Source: SIG299 sp045531955
GTDB taxonomy: Bacteria > Bacillota > Clostridia > Lachnospirales > Lachnospiraceae
Direction of reading: 5' to 3'
Assembly (NCBI GenBank): GCA_045531955.1
Contig: JAZSFC010000006.1
Span: 1 to 64,000, forward strand
Length of the DNA: 64,000 bases
Positions 7,151-16,275 of the stretch are shown here, one piece after another (position 1 is the first letter of the stretch; the number at the start of each line of letters is the position of its first letter). Under the pieces are notes generated by a model. It did not search any database, was not told the origin of the DNA, and saw nothing but the letters and a program-made list of their open reading frames with translations. The position numbers and the translations under genes are program-made.

Positions 7151-7972
7151 TTACTGAAAAATCATCCTTAAATAATTGTATAAATGCGGCTTTACACTGG
7201 TGTGGTCATGCCAGGTGTCTTCCAGCAGATGCCAAATATGTGCGGTGCCGTTCTTTGTCATCATATCGATGTAGCTCTTCGGTGCCGGACCAACCACACC
7301 GTCTGCCAGGGAAGAAGTCACAAATACAACCTCTGGCTTCATATCCTCCGGATATGCCAGCTCTTCTTCCTTAATCTGACCCGGATGCAGGCTTGAGCCC
7401 GGAATTTCTACGAGACCCGGTGCTGGACATGCTGCACCCACATAACCAAATAAGTCCGGTCGTGCAAAGCTGATAAACAGAGCCTCTTTACCACCCATAG
7501 AAAAACCGGTAACTGCGGTATTTTCCCTTCCGGTTGCCACGGAAAATGTCTTTTCCACAAAAGGCTTTACATCAAGAACCAAATCGTTAATGAAATTATC
7601 GTAACTGTTTGCATTCACTAAATCCATGCCGGTGCAATGATCCAGCTCCTTGTTACAGAAAATGTACGGAAGCACAATAATCATTTCCTTAGCAAGTCCC
7701 TGTGCCTGCAAATTAGCCAGCATAATATTTAAGCTTACTTCCGGACGGGCCATCCATTCTTCACTGTCCCAGAAGCCATGCAGGATATAAAGCACCGGAT
7801 ACTTCTTCTCCTCGGTGTAATCCACCGGAAGCAGCACATTCATGTTGGTGTCACGTTCCGCGGTTCTGGAATAATAAGTGTACTTTTTAAATTCAGCGTA
7901 CTTTACCCCTTCCTGTCTCTCGTAGATGGAGTCCTGTGGTTTTAATTCCACTAATTCTTCAAAACGTTTCAT
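7151..7972 (-). CDS. Cytosolic alpha/beta-hydrolase esterase (CE1/esterase D-like)
   Basis: A 273-residue alpha/beta-hydrolase of the putative-esterase family. PVLYILHGFWDSEEWM is the oxyanion strand, GFSMGGKEA the nucleophile elbow (Ser), and WHDHTSVKPHLYNYL holds the catalytic His. There is no signal peptide, so it acts in the cytoplasm, probably on acyl esters of imported oligosaccharides. The ATG at 7972 has AAAGGGG seven bases upstream and is preferred over an earlier one at 7990. It is the last gene of the long operon. A near-identical but lipid-anchored copy at 11025-11890 is broken by a deletion, so this copy may be the only working one. CE1-type acetyl or feruloyl esterase are both possible. 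Confidence 0.8.
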   Translation of the reverse strand: MKRFEELVELKPQDSIYERQEGVKYAEFKKYTYYSRTAERDTNMNVLLPVDYTEEKKYPVLYILHGFWDSEEWMARPEVSLNIMLANLQAQGLAKEMIIVLPYIFCNKELDHCTGMDLVNANSYDNFINDLVLDVKPFVEKTFSVATGRENTAVTGFSMGGKEALFISFARPDLFGYVGAACPAPGLVEIPGSSLHPGQIKEEELAYPEDMKPEVVFVTSSLADGVVGPAPKSYIDMMTKNGTAHIWHLLEDTWHDHTSVKPHLYNYLRMIFQ

Positions 7973-8061
7973 AATGTTTCCCCTTTCCATTACATAGATT
8001 TCTGCCTTCCTATAGAAAAGGAGCCGCCGGACAGCCCGACAGCTCCTCCATTAGTTCTATT

Positions 8062-9327
8062 TTACTCCACACAGTATCCAATGGCAAGCAAATAAAATAA
8101 TTTATCTTCGTTGCCTTCCTGCATGCGGATTTCTACCTTTCTTGTTTTGCATTCCGAGTCGCGGAAAATCCGCACAGGAACCGGATTATACCAGCCCTCT
8201 GCCTTGTTGGAAGTAATGGTCATCATCTTTTCCCCGTCCACATAAACTTCCGCAGTACCGAAGGTCGCATTGTTCGCTTCTTTATACACCAAAAACAGGC
8301 TTCTGCAATCAATTTCAAATGTGAAAGATGTATTTTCCTTTGCATCTGCAGATTTTACCCAGCCATCCGGGAATGCTTCGTGGCCATTTTCCTCGTGGAA
8401 CGAGCCGGCATCCAGCACATTAACAGAATTCTTATCCGCCATTTTCATGGTAGTATAGTCCAAATTCAACATCTTTTCCCGAAGAATATAAGGGGCAGAC
8501 AGTTCTTCTGCATCCACCTTGTTCCAGTAATGGATGATAAATTCGCTATACAGCTTTTGTCCGTTTTTATTTGGATGGGAACCGTCATCCGCCCAGTCTT
8601 TCCAAGTCATACGGCCTGCATCAAATTCCGGTTGGATAGCATTCGGTACACTAATCATCGGAAGACCGTAGTTCATGCCGATCAGCTGCATATTGGTCTG
8701 ACAGGTATAGCCATCCTCTGTCACTGAAAACAACAGCACCACCGCCGGTGCCTGTTCCTGCATCAGAGCTTTTCTGAGCAGACTTTCAAATGCCGCCTTA
8801 TTCTGATTGTCCTGCGCATCGTTTACCGCAAACTCAATAAATACCACATCCGGCTTTGCTTCAAAAATATCCCGTTCGGAGCGGATTAAACCAAGCAGGG
8901 ATGGCGTTCCGCTAAGACCTGCATTGACATAATTTACCTTACCTGTAGTAGCGTAGTTTTCCCTAAAGTAGTCGCTGGAAAGCTTAGCAAAAATCTCTGT
9001 AGTACCTGCATTATATCCCTGAGTAATGGAACCGCCGATGTAAGCAAGAGTAACATCCTCACCCTTTCTTGCTTTTTCAATTACCTTTTTCATACGCTCA
9101 TTGTTTCCGGTGGAAATCACGGAGCGTTCCAGCATATCCAAATGAATCTGTTCTTCTTCCGTTAACGGAACAGGAGTGGCTGTCGGTGCCTCGGTAGGCA
9201 CAGTAGTTATTTCATTTTCCTGATTCTGCATGTTGTTTTCCTCCACAGTTCCCTGTCCGCAGCCTGCAGTCAGACAGAATGCGGCAAGTACTGTTGTAAG
9301 CATTGTTTTATGTATCATTTTCTTCAT
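8062..9327 (-). CDS. Lipoprotein SGNH esterase with CBM-like domain (CE17-like)
   Basis: 421 residues. Signal peptide with lipobox LTAGC (Cys23), then a Thr/Pro linker to about residue 57. The SGNH hydrolase domain has block I as GGSITQG (Ser100), VNAGLSGTPS, FAVNDAQ and the Asp-His pair in DDGSHPN. The last ~130 residues form a beta-sandwich ending FYLLAIGYCVE. This order (SGNH then C-terminal CBM35-like sandwich) is that of the mannan acetylesterase CE17, whose cytosolic form in this window is at 30943-32067. An anchored version would deacetylate mannan outside the cell before or during GH26 attack. The family assignment is by architecture; direct substrate is inferred. Confidence 0.75.
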   Translation of the reverse strand: MKKMIHKTMLTTVLAAFCLTAGCGQGTVEENNMQNQENEITTVPTEAPTATPVPLTEEEQIHLDMLERSVISTGNNERMKKVIEKARKGEDVTLAYIGGSITQGYNAGTTEIFAKLSSDYFRENYATTGKVNYVNAGLSGTPSLLGLIRSERDIFEAKPDVVFIEFAVNDAQDNQNKAAFESLLRKALMQEQAPAVVLLFSVTEDGYTCQTNMQLIGMNYGLPMISVPNAIQPEFDAGRMTWKDWADDGSHPNKNGQKLYSEFIIHYWNKVDAEELSAPYILREKMLNLDYTTMKMADKNSVNVLDAGSFHEENGHEAFPDGWVKSADAKENTSFTFEIDCRSLFLVYKEANNATFGTAEVYVDGEKMMTITSNKAEGWYNPVPVRIFRDSECKTRKVEIRMQEGNEDKLFYLLAIGYCVE

Positions 9328-9355
9328 AAACTGGGCATCTCCTTCTGCAACCGGT

Positions 9356-11008
9356 CTACTGTTCCGGTTTCACATCATATTGCGAGAAATCCGGCAGTTC
9401 ATCTCTGGTAATCATTACCTCACTATGATACACCTTTTCCATCATTTGTAAAGAAGTATACGCTTCCGACAATTCTTTTGTTCCGTTTACTACGATATAA
9501 TCCCAGTTCCAAACTGCAAACCACAGCCAGTAAGCATTATCACGGATAATCAAATCCGGATCCGGCATGGTAGCACACTCACTCATGGCAGTCAGCTTTT
9601 TGTTATCTGCCCAGCCGGACAAATCCGCAAACGCACTTGGGCTGACACCGTAATCATGGGCCTGATTATATACATCCATGCTGACAATATCGCAATACTC
9701 GTCACCCGGATACCAATCTTCCTTCTGACCGTTCCATACCCAGATGAGATTGTCTAACTGATGGAAATTCGTCATACGCTCATACATCAGTGTCCAAAGC
9801 CACTTGTAAGCCTCCGGACCGGAAGCTCCCCACCAAAACCAGCCGCCACTGGCTTCGTGCATCGGACGCCAAAGCACGGTCACATTTTCGTTTTCCATGC
9901 GCTGCATCATTCTGGAAATGTTATCGATATCCTCTACGATTTTGTACGCCTCTATGCTGATTTTACCCTCTGTCTGCAGCTTTTCAATTTCTTCCAGCGG
10001 AAGCTTTGCAATATCTTCCGTTGTTACTGCCTTAGCAAGGGAAAATGTGGTATCCTCCGTGTAAAACGAACACTCGTTATACGGTGCATACCAGTGCCAG
10101 TCATATACCACCAGGCCGCCGGCCTGACTCCATTTAATGGCAAGACCGACTTCATCCTTAAAATTAGACTTTTTAAAGCTCTTGGAATCATAAATAAAAT
10201 CAAAAGTACGGACTGCAGGATATTTTCCAAGTCCTAACTTCAGTGCCTCGGTTTCCGTATTGGTTCCGTAATTTGTACATTGACCTGTGAGTACCCGTTT
10301 CCCGTAAACTGCCAGCAAATACTGATATATATTTTGGGTTTTTAAGTTTGCATAAGGGTTGCTTAACGTTGCCGTAATGTTTTCATATAGTTCATTGCTC
10401 AAGGATTCTCCCTTTTCAATGGCAATGGAATCTAAAGAAAACCAGCTCCAGCCGGAACCCAGCGTAATGGTGTTTTCACCCTTTTCCAAGAACACACCGT
10501 CCACCGTAGTTTCTACCCAGTCTCCCTGTTCGGAATAAATATCCAGTGCCTTTGCTCCATTAAACAACAGCGGATTTTCTTTATGACTTCCTGCACAGTG
10601 CCGCACTGTAATTTTGTAATACTGGCTGGCCGGAATCGTCACCTGTAAACTAAACTTTGTGTTATCCGAAATGTCCAGATATCCGTTACCGGAATATCCC
10701 TTTTTCTCTGTTTTTAATGTTACTCCGTCTCCGGTTTTGGCTTCTTCAGCCTCCAACAGGCAGGAAAATTCCGTTTCCTCTAAACCTTCATAAGTAAGCT
10801 TATGAAAACTATAATTATTCGCATATGTAATTTGTGCCGGGTCCACCTTTTGTCTGCCCGGATATTCTTCCGGTGTCGGAGTTGCGGTTTCTGCCGGTAT
10901 CTCTGTCGGTATAACTTCTCCCTTGCCATTTTTTCCTGAACAACCTGCTGCAGCTACCATAAGAAGTGCAATCGCAATCATCCATCTTCGTTTTTTTACC
11001 TTCATCAT
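9356..11008 (-). CDS. Lipoprotein GH26 beta-mannanase with CBM35-like module
   Basis: 550 residues. Lipobox AAAGC (Cys23), acidic Pro/Thr linker, a CBM35-like beta-sandwich at ~79-202 (LEAEEAKTGDG start, SWFSLDSIAIEKGE end), then a GH26 barrel from ~210. The acid/base is Glu385 in RPMHEASGGWFWWG and the nucleophile Glu477 in MSECATMP, as in known GH26 mannanases. The YPGDEYCDIVSMDVYN segment is also typical. It should cut beta-1,4-mannan or galactomannan at the cell surface. It is one of three GH26 lipoproteins in the window and closest in plan to that at 50505-52031. It follows the broken esterase gene by 16 bp in the operon. Confidence 0.9.
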   Translation of the reverse strand: MMKVKKRRWMIAIALLMVAAAGCSGKNGKGEVIPTEIPAETATPTPEEYPGRQKVDPAQITYANNYSFHKLTYEGLEETEFSCLLEAEEAKTGDGVTLKTEKKGYSGNGYLDISDNTKFSLQVTIPASQYYKITVRHCAGSHKENPLLFNGAKALDIYSEQGDWVETTVDGVFLEKGENTITLGSGWSWFSLDSIAIEKGESLSNELYENITATLSNPYANLKTQNIYQYLLAVYGKRVLTGQCTNYGTNTETEALKLGLGKYPAVRTFDFIYDSKSFKKSNFKDEVGLAIKWSQAGGLVVYDWHWYAPYNECSFYTEDTTFSLAKAVTTEDIAKLPLEEIEKLQTEGKISIEAYKIVEDIDNISRMMQRMENENVTVLWRPMHEASGGWFWWGASGPEAYKWLWTLMYERMTNFHQLDNLIWVWNGQKEDWYPGDEYCDIVSMDVYNQAHDYGVSPSAFADLSGWADNKKLTAMSECATMPDPDLIIRDNAYWLWFAVWNWDYIVVNGTKELSEAYTSLQMMEKVYHSEVMITRDELPDFSQYDVKPEQ

Positions 11009-11024
11009 TGTTCCCTATCTTTCT

Positions 11025-11890
11025 TTACTTCTCTTTGAAAATCAACCGCAAGAAGTTATATAAATGAGGCTTCACACTGGTATGGTCATGGCCGGTGTCG
11101 CTAAGCTCATGCCAAAGATGTTCTGTCTGGTTCTTTGTCATCACATTATGGTAGGTTTTTGGATTTGTACCTACCACACCATCCGCTTTTGACGCGCTAA
11201 TCAGAACCGCATACGGTGCCATATCCTCGGGAAATACCATCTCTGCTCCCGTCATCTGACCCGGATGCATCGGTGAATTTGCAATTTTTGTAAGACCCGG
11301 TGCCGGACATACCGCCCCGATATAACCAAACAGCTCCGGATGCGCAAATCCGATAAATAAAGATTCTCTTCCTCCCATGGAAAAGCCGGTAATCGCTGTA
11401 TTTTCCCTTCCCTTGGCCACAGAAAATGTGCTCTCGATAAACGGCATTAAATCCGTGGTCAGGTCATTGATAAAATTATCATAATTTAAGGAATTGGTTA
11501 AATCCATTCTTCGTTATCCCAGAAGCCATGCAGGATATAAAGCACCGGATATTCTTTTTCCTCTGTATATCCGACAGGTAATAATACATTTACATTCGTG
11601 TCACGCTCAGCTGTAGTAGAATAATACGTATATTTTTGAAACTCTGCATATTCCACACCGGACTGTTCTTTATAAATACTCTCCTCCGGTTTTACCACAA
11701 CTAAATCCTGATACTTTTCCATATACGACAATTCCGGAACCTCCGCGGTTGGCGTTGCGGTCGGTGCCATCGTTTCTGTTGGTACCGCGGTTTCTGTTAC
11801 CGTCGGAGTCTCTGTGTTTGGCTCTTTACCGCATGTCGCCAATGCCAGCAGAACCAGCATCACCGGCACCAAACTACTGATTTTTTTCAT
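11025..11890 (-). pseudogene. Lipoprotein esterase (paralogue of 7151-7972) broken by a 130-bp deletion
   Basis: The gene starts at the ATG at 11890 behind GGGGG. It has a signal peptide (LALATC, probable lipobox), a Thr/Pro linker, and the same N-terminal esterase text as the gene at 7151 up to HGFWDNEEW. Then it stops (11498). The rest (MDLTNSLNYDNFINDL..., GFSMGGRES, TGHDHTSVKPH) continues in another frame from 11507. About 43 codons present in the paralogue are missing. In the paralogue the two edges of that segment are both ATGGAT (as atccat at 7752 and 7622 on the plus strand, exactly 130 bp apart). Here one copy remains at 11502-11507. This is a clean repeat-mediated deletion with frameshift. 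The catalytic Ser half would only be made by re-initiation and would lack the oxyanion strand and signal peptide. Confidence 0.8.
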
Positions 11891-11915
11891 CTTACCGATA
11901 AACCCCCGTACTATT

Positions 11916-12266
11916 TTATACTTGAACCCGGAATCTCTGCTCATAGCAGTCCAATTCTTTTTCGTATTCCTGAACCCTGATTTGAGCCTTGTACGAATAC
12001 GGAATTCCTTGATCCCGGTACAACACGGGGCGTACAAGAAAAACTGCCAATTCTGCCTCTGTACTTCCCATGCCTTCCAAAAATGCTTTTTTACTGCATG
12101 CGGTGACCAGTTGCTGTTGTGCATCATAAATCTCTGCCGTCACCGATACCGCACGCTCAAAAATATCATCATTGTCCAGTTTTACCAGAAGCTTTACGTT
12201 ACGGCAAAGCTCTCTCATTTCCTTCACCGTAATGGCTGCCTCTTTCACAAAAACACTCTTCTTCAT
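11916..12266 (-). CDS. Stand-alone GH2-type Ig-like beta-sandwich domain protein, function unknown
   Basis: A 116-residue protein with no signal peptide. The pattern VSVTAEIYDAQQQLV, then STEAELAVFL, then RPVLYRDQGIPYSYKAQIRV and a final CYEQRFRVQV resembles the immunoglobulin-like second domain of GH2 glycosidases (the piece ending just before the catalytic barrel). No barrel is attached on either side. It has its own ribosome site (GAGGG, six bases before the ATG) and sits 11 bp after the GH26 gene and 25 bp before the broken esterase. It may be a remnant of a GH2 gene or a working accessory domain. The match is by eye only. Confidence 0.45.
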   Translation of the reverse strand: MKKSVFVKEAAITVKEMRELCRNVKLLVKLDNDDIFERAVSVTAEIYDAQQQLVTACSKKAFLEGMGSTEAELAVFLVRPVLYRDQGIPYSYKAQIRVQEYEKELDCYEQRFRVQV

Positions 12267-12277
12267 GATAAACCCTC

Positions 12278-13885
12278 TTACTTAAACGGAAGCTCGTCTA
12301 AAGTAATAAAATATTCACTGTTATAAATTTCATTTAAAGAACTCTTCTTGTTATTCTTTTCATTGGTAATATAGTCGGTATGCCATACCATAAAGAAGGA
12401 CCACGGTGCACCGGCCTCCATCTGTGCCTCGGTAGGGATGGTACCGCATTCGTGGAATACTAACGGCATTCCTTCCGGTGCCAGGGCATCACACTCTTCA
12501 AATAAATTTACATTTGCCCCCGGATTATAGCTGTCCGCACCAAGTAAATCCACATAGGAATCACCCGGATACCAGGCTGCCATATTACCGCCGTTGCCGG
12601 AGTAACCAAACACCCAGATTAAATTGTCCAAGCCCCAGAAATCGGTATAACGGCTGTACATTAACTGCCACAGCTTCACGAAGTTTTCAGCGCCGCCCTT
12701 ACTCCACCAGAACCAGCCGCCGTCCAGTTCGTGGAACGGACGCCAGAGAATCGGTACACCGGCATCCTCTAACTGCTGCAAATAAGGTACCGCCCTATCC
12801 ATATCTGCCAATAACTCATTGTAAGTTTCTGTTCCCGGCACAAACGCTTCGTCCCAGTTTAAGTTGTGGGCTTTACTTTCATCGTAACCGCTGGCGAAAT
12901 CGGAACCGGTATGCCAGCAGATTGTAGGGATACCACCCTTTTCCCACCATTCCTGCGCACGCTTTGTAACACCGGCAAAATCGTTGTGCATAAAGTCCAA
13001 GCCACGGATCGCCGGAAGCTTTCCGGTTTCCCGTTCAATATAATTTAACTCATAATCCGGAGTACCCATCCAGGTAGATTCCATCTGACCGGTAAGGCAT
13101 ACATCTCCATACACTTCCTGTAAGTAGTCATATACGATTTTTGCATTTTCAATGGCGTTTTCATTAGAAAGCTCGCCGTTATAGTTGTGGATAATCTTTT
13201 CTGCTTCTTCCATTTCTGCCAGGAAGGTGTTCAGTTCTGCTGCCACATCCTTCGGAAGATAGTAAAGTCCCGCAATACGGCCTCCGTTCCATGCACCCAG
13301 CTGAAAGGTTGTAATATCCGCCGGCTTTTCTGCCTTTGCCATGGAAAGAAGTTCTTCCATGGAATATACTATCAGGCGCTCCTTGTCCGGCTGATCGGAA
13401 TAAGCTGCAATATCCTTTTGCTTGCTTCCGCCATTGGCAGATTTCACATTCATGCCAAGAACGCCCCAACCGCCGTGGGTTACATCATCACAGGCAAACA
13501 CAAGAGCCACGCAGTCATCCATTCCGGCACCGGTCAGCCAGGAAATGTCGCTAGGATAATATCCCTTATTGGTTTTATCAGAGAACAACAACGTTCCCTT
13601 TTCTAAAATGGCATTCTGACGGGCTAGCTTATCTGCTTCGGAGAGGGAGTTACGGATGGCAGGGGCTTCTTCCATCACCCAGATATCCGGTGCCGCCTCC
13701 GTAGGCGCTGCCGTTGGAGTCTGCTCCTCTATAGGAGCCTTAGTTGCTTCCACCGCGCTTTGAACGTTATTTTCCGTCTGCGTTGGTGCAGATGTATTTG
13801 CAACCCCGTTGTTGTCTTCTGCTTTTCCACAGGCAGACAATGCCATTGCTAACGTTATACACAAAATAAATCCCAATTTTCTCAT
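12278..13885 (-). CDS. Lipoprotein GH26 beta-mannanase with N-terminal accessory domain
   Basis: 535 residues. Lipobox LSAC (Cys19), Gln/Thr/Ala-rich linker to ~70, a ~150-residue N-terminal domain not recognised (LLFSDKTNKGYYPSDISWL; rich in Trp and Gly), then GH26. Acid/base Glu386 lies in RPFHELDGGWFWW and the nucleophile Glu479 in VFHECGTIP. The YPGDSYVDLLGADSYN strand is typical. The active-site surroundings (HELDGG, YSGNGG) differ from the two HEASGG enzymes in the window, so cleavage preference is probably different, for example in tolerance of galactose or acetyl groups. It acts at the cell surface. It lies 37 bp after the CE17-like gene, within the operon. Confidence 0.88.
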   Translation of the reverse strand: MRKLGFILCITLAMALSACGKAEDNNGVANTSAPTQTENNVQSAVEATKAPIEEQTPTAAPTEAAPDIWVMEEAPAIRNSLSEADKLARQNAILEKGTLLFSDKTNKGYYPSDISWLTGAGMDDCVALVFACDDVTHGGWGVLGMNVKSANGGSKQKDIAAYSDQPDKERLIVYSMEELLSMAKAEKPADITTFQLGAWNGGRIAGLYYLPKDVAAELNTFLAEMEEAEKIIHNYNGELSNENAIENAKIVYDYLQEVYGDVCLTGQMESTWMGTPDYELNYIERETGKLPAIRGLDFMHNDFAGVTKRAQEWWEKGGIPTICWHTGSDFASGYDESKAHNLNWDEAFVPGTETYNELLADMDRAVPYLQQLEDAGVPILWRPFHELDGGWFWWSKGGAENFVKLWQLMYSRYTDFWGLDNLIWVFGYSGNGGNMAAWYPGDSYVDLLGADSYNPGANVNLFEECDALAPEGMPLVFHECGTIPTEAQMEAGAPWSFFMVWHTDYITNEKNNKKSSLNEIYNSEYFITLDELPFK

Positions 13886-13922
13886 AAATAACCTCCTTCA
13901 AACGGTATCACTAACTCTTTCA

Positions 13923-15230
13923 CTAATGGGAAATCATCAGGCGAAGCACTGTAAAATCATCGCCCTTGGAGTTTTCCGCTTTCTTAATAATTACGGTATG
14001 TTCTGCATCTGCATCGGAAGTGAAAACCTCCTGGGACTGTGCATAATTTCCCCAACCGCCCGGGAATTCTCCCTGAAGGGTTGCCACACTGACGCCGTCT
14101 ACCCACACTTCGTAATTTCCGTAGGAAGAACTGGTGGAGCGCCAGAATAAAATGCCAAGATTTTTACACTTTACTTTAAACACCAGGTTGCCGTTGCCGT
14201 CGGTGGTTTTCCACACATCGCCCCAGCCGTTAAAGTCCTTGCCGTTTTCTGTAAAGGATCCCAGGTTTTCCGGTGTGATATCTCCCACGCCGGAAAGCTC
14301 TGCGTTCAGATATTTCGCTTTTGTAAAAATCTTCTTATCAAATTTCACCGGTTCACCGTAAGAATCCAGTTCTGCGTAAACCTGATTTAAATACTTCCAA
14401 AGAATCTCGCCCACAATGGCATGTCCAAGTGCCGACGGATGGGTTACATCTCCGGATAAATCCTTTTCGGTGTAACGTCCGGAATCAAACCAGCCGGATA
14501 ATAAATTTAAATAACTCACCATTGGTAAACCGTAGTTAAAACCCACCAGCTGATGTACATTCTGGGCAGAGGACAAATTGGTCTGACCCATAAACAGAAG
14601 CATCACTGCCGGAGCATCTTCCATGGTAGCCATTTTGTATACTAAATTGTCATAAGTAATTTTAAAGGTGTTGTTACCCCCGTCATTTACAGAGTATTCC
14701 ACCAAAACCAGGTCCGGATTGTAATCCAGAACATCCTCCTGCAAACGGTGTACCCCGAGATAAGAGTCGGTAGCACCGATTCCGGCATTCACCACCGTAA
14801 CCTCCGACTGCGGGAAGGTCTCCTTCCACCAGGAAAAGAAGATATCCGCATAGCAGGATTTTGCTTTTATCTGACTATCCTTGGCACCGTTGGAAATAGA
14901 GCCCTGGGTAATAGAACCACCGATGGTAGCAATCGTTACCGGTTCTCCGGCTTCCGCCTTTTTCATAACCGCTGCCAGCGCTGCATTATCACATATCTGC
15001 CATGGACTGGCAGTCTGCATATCTTCTTCCGTTAAATAGTCCGTATGAGAAGGAACCGTGGTGCGCTTCGGCGCTTCCGTCGGTGTTGCAGTTTCCGCAT
15101 TATCTGTATTTTGATCCGTAGTTCCGATTGATTCCGACGCATTGTTTTCTGCCGGAGTATCCTTCTTTGCCCCGCAGGCTGCCAATGACAGCACTGCCAG
15201 CAAGCAGAAAATCCATCCAATTTTTTTCAT
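13923..15230 (-). CDS. Lipoprotein SGNH esterase with CBM-like domain (CE17-like)
   Basis: 435 residues. Lipobox LAAC (Cys19), polar Thr/Asn linker, SGNH domain with GGSITQG (Ser106), VNAGIGATDS, EYSVNDGGNN and the Asp-His pair in GDVTHPS. The C-terminal ~130 residues are a beta-sandwich (FKVKCKNLGILFWRSTSSSYGNYEVWVDG). It has the same two-domain order as the enzyme at 8062-9327 and the cytosolic CE17 at 30943-32067, but low identity to the former, so the two secreted enzymes probably differ in ester position or polymer. It is predicted to remove acetyl groups from mannan or another hemicellulose outside the membrane. Confidence 0.75.
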   Translation of the reverse strand: MKKIGWIFCLLAVLSLAACGAKKDTPAENNASESIGTTDQNTDNAETATPTEAPKRTTVPSHTDYLTEEDMQTASPWQICDNAALAAVMKKAEAGEPVTIATIGGSITQGSISNGAKDSQIKAKSCYADIFFSWWKETFPQSEVTVVNAGIGATDSYLGVHRLQEDVLDYNPDLVLVEYSVNDGGNNTFKITYDNLVYKMATMEDAPAVMLLFMGQTNLSSAQNVHQLVGFNYGLPMVSYLNLLSGWFDSGRYTEKDLSGDVTHPSALGHAIVGEILWKYLNQVYAELDSYGEPVKFDKKIFTKAKYLNAELSGVGDITPENLGSFTENGKDFNGWGDVWKTTDGNGNLVFKVKCKNLGILFWRSTSSSYGNYEVWVDGVSVATLQGEFPGGWGNYAQSQEVFTSDADAEHTVIIKKAENSKGDDFTVLRLMISH

Positions 15231-15257
15231 AGGTATCCTCCAATTCTCTTTGCCAAA

Positions 15258-16250
15258 CTATTCCGCTAAAATAGCTTCGATTTCTGCAATTTCCTCCGCA
15301 GAAAACTCCAAATTATTGATGCATGCTGCATTTTCCACAATCTGTGACGGTCTGCTGGCACCAATCAGTACCGTTGCCACCGCAGGATTATGCAGTACCC
15401 AGGAAAGTGCCAGCTGGGACAGCTTCTGACCTCGGCGTTCAGCCACCGCATTCAGCTTGTTTAATTTTGCTACCATGGCATCATTTAACTGGCTGCCGAT
15501 CCAGGTTTCACCCTTTCCGATGCGGGAATCTGCCGGAACACCGTTTAAATACTTGTTGGTAAGCAGCCCCTGATACAGCGGGGAAAATACCGCCAGACCA
15601 ATGCCCTGCTCTTCCACAAACTTATCCAGTCCGTCCTGCTCCACCCAGCGGTTAAGCATCGCATAGGATGGCTGGTTTACAATAAACGGAGTCTTTAGTT
15701 CAGCAAAAAGCTCCACCATTTTTGCTGTCTGTTCTTTATTGTAATTGGAAATACCCACATACAGCGTCTTGCCCTGTTTTACTGCAGCATCCAGCGCCAA
15801 TGCAGTTTCCTCCAACGGGGTATTCGGGTCAAAGACATGATGATAAAATATATCCACATAGTCCAGTTTCATGCGCTTTAAGCTCTGGTCTAAAGAAGCT
15901 AGCAGATATTTACGGGAACCGTTTCTGTTTCCGTAAGGGCCCGGCCACATCTCATAGCCTGCCTTGGTGGAAATACACAACTCGTCACGGTAATGACGCA
16001 TATCGTCTAAAATCCGGCCGAAGTTTTCTTCTGCACTGCCGTTATACGGATGACCGTAATTGTTTGCCAGGTCAAAATGGGTAATGCCCAGATTAAAGGC
16101 AGTATGAATCATTTCTTCCATATTGGCATAGCAACCCTTGTGACCAAAATTCTGCCAAAGCCCCAATGACACCGCCGGAAGCATCAGACCACTGGTTCCG
16201 CAGCGATTGTATTTCATGGTATCGTATCGTTTTTCGTCTGCTACAAACAT
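15258..16250 (-). CDS. Aldo/keto reductase (YghZ/Kv-beta-like)
   Basis: 330 residues, (beta/alpha)8 reductase of the large AKR14-like group. Landmarks: MKYNRCGTSGLMLPAVSLGLW near the start, FDLANNYGHPYNGSAEENFG with the catalytic Asp/Tyr, ISTKAGYEMWPGPYG (Lys), DYVDIFYHHVFDPNTPLEE (His), and TVLIGASRPSQIVEN binding NADP. E. coli YghZ reduces L-glyceraldehyde-3-phosphate and other aldehydes. Start 16250 follows GGGAGG; the first ~12 residues extend beyond the usual start. The gene lies inside the hemicellulose operon between GH43 and an esterase, so a sugar or acyl-derived aldehyde is a plausible substrate, but nothing in the sequence shows which. Confidence 0.82.
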   Translation of the reverse strand: MFVADEKRYDTMKYNRCGTSGLMLPAVSLGLWQNFGHKGCYANMEEMIHTAFNLGITHFDLANNYGHPYNGSAEENFGRILDDMRHYRDELCISTKAGYEMWPGPYGNRNGSRKYLLASLDQSLKRMKLDYVDIFYHHVFDPNTPLEETALALDAAVKQGKTLYVGISNYNKEQTAKMVELFAELKTPFIVNQPSYAMLNRWVEQDGLDKFVEEQGIGLAVFSPLYQGLLTNKYLNGVPADSRIGKGETWIGSQLNDAMVAKLNKLNAVAERRGQKLSQLALSWVLHNPAVATVLIGASRPSQIVENAACINNLEFSAEEIAEIEAILAE

Positions 16251-16275
16251 GCCTTATCCTCCCACATATGTTCTT

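Noticed and set aside
12478..12927. Long plus-strand frames opposite the GH26 gene, and similar ones opposite GH5, GH26 and the CBM protein
   Set aside because: Shadow frames of GC-rich minus-strand genes: odd composition, no ribosome sites, no recognisable domains.
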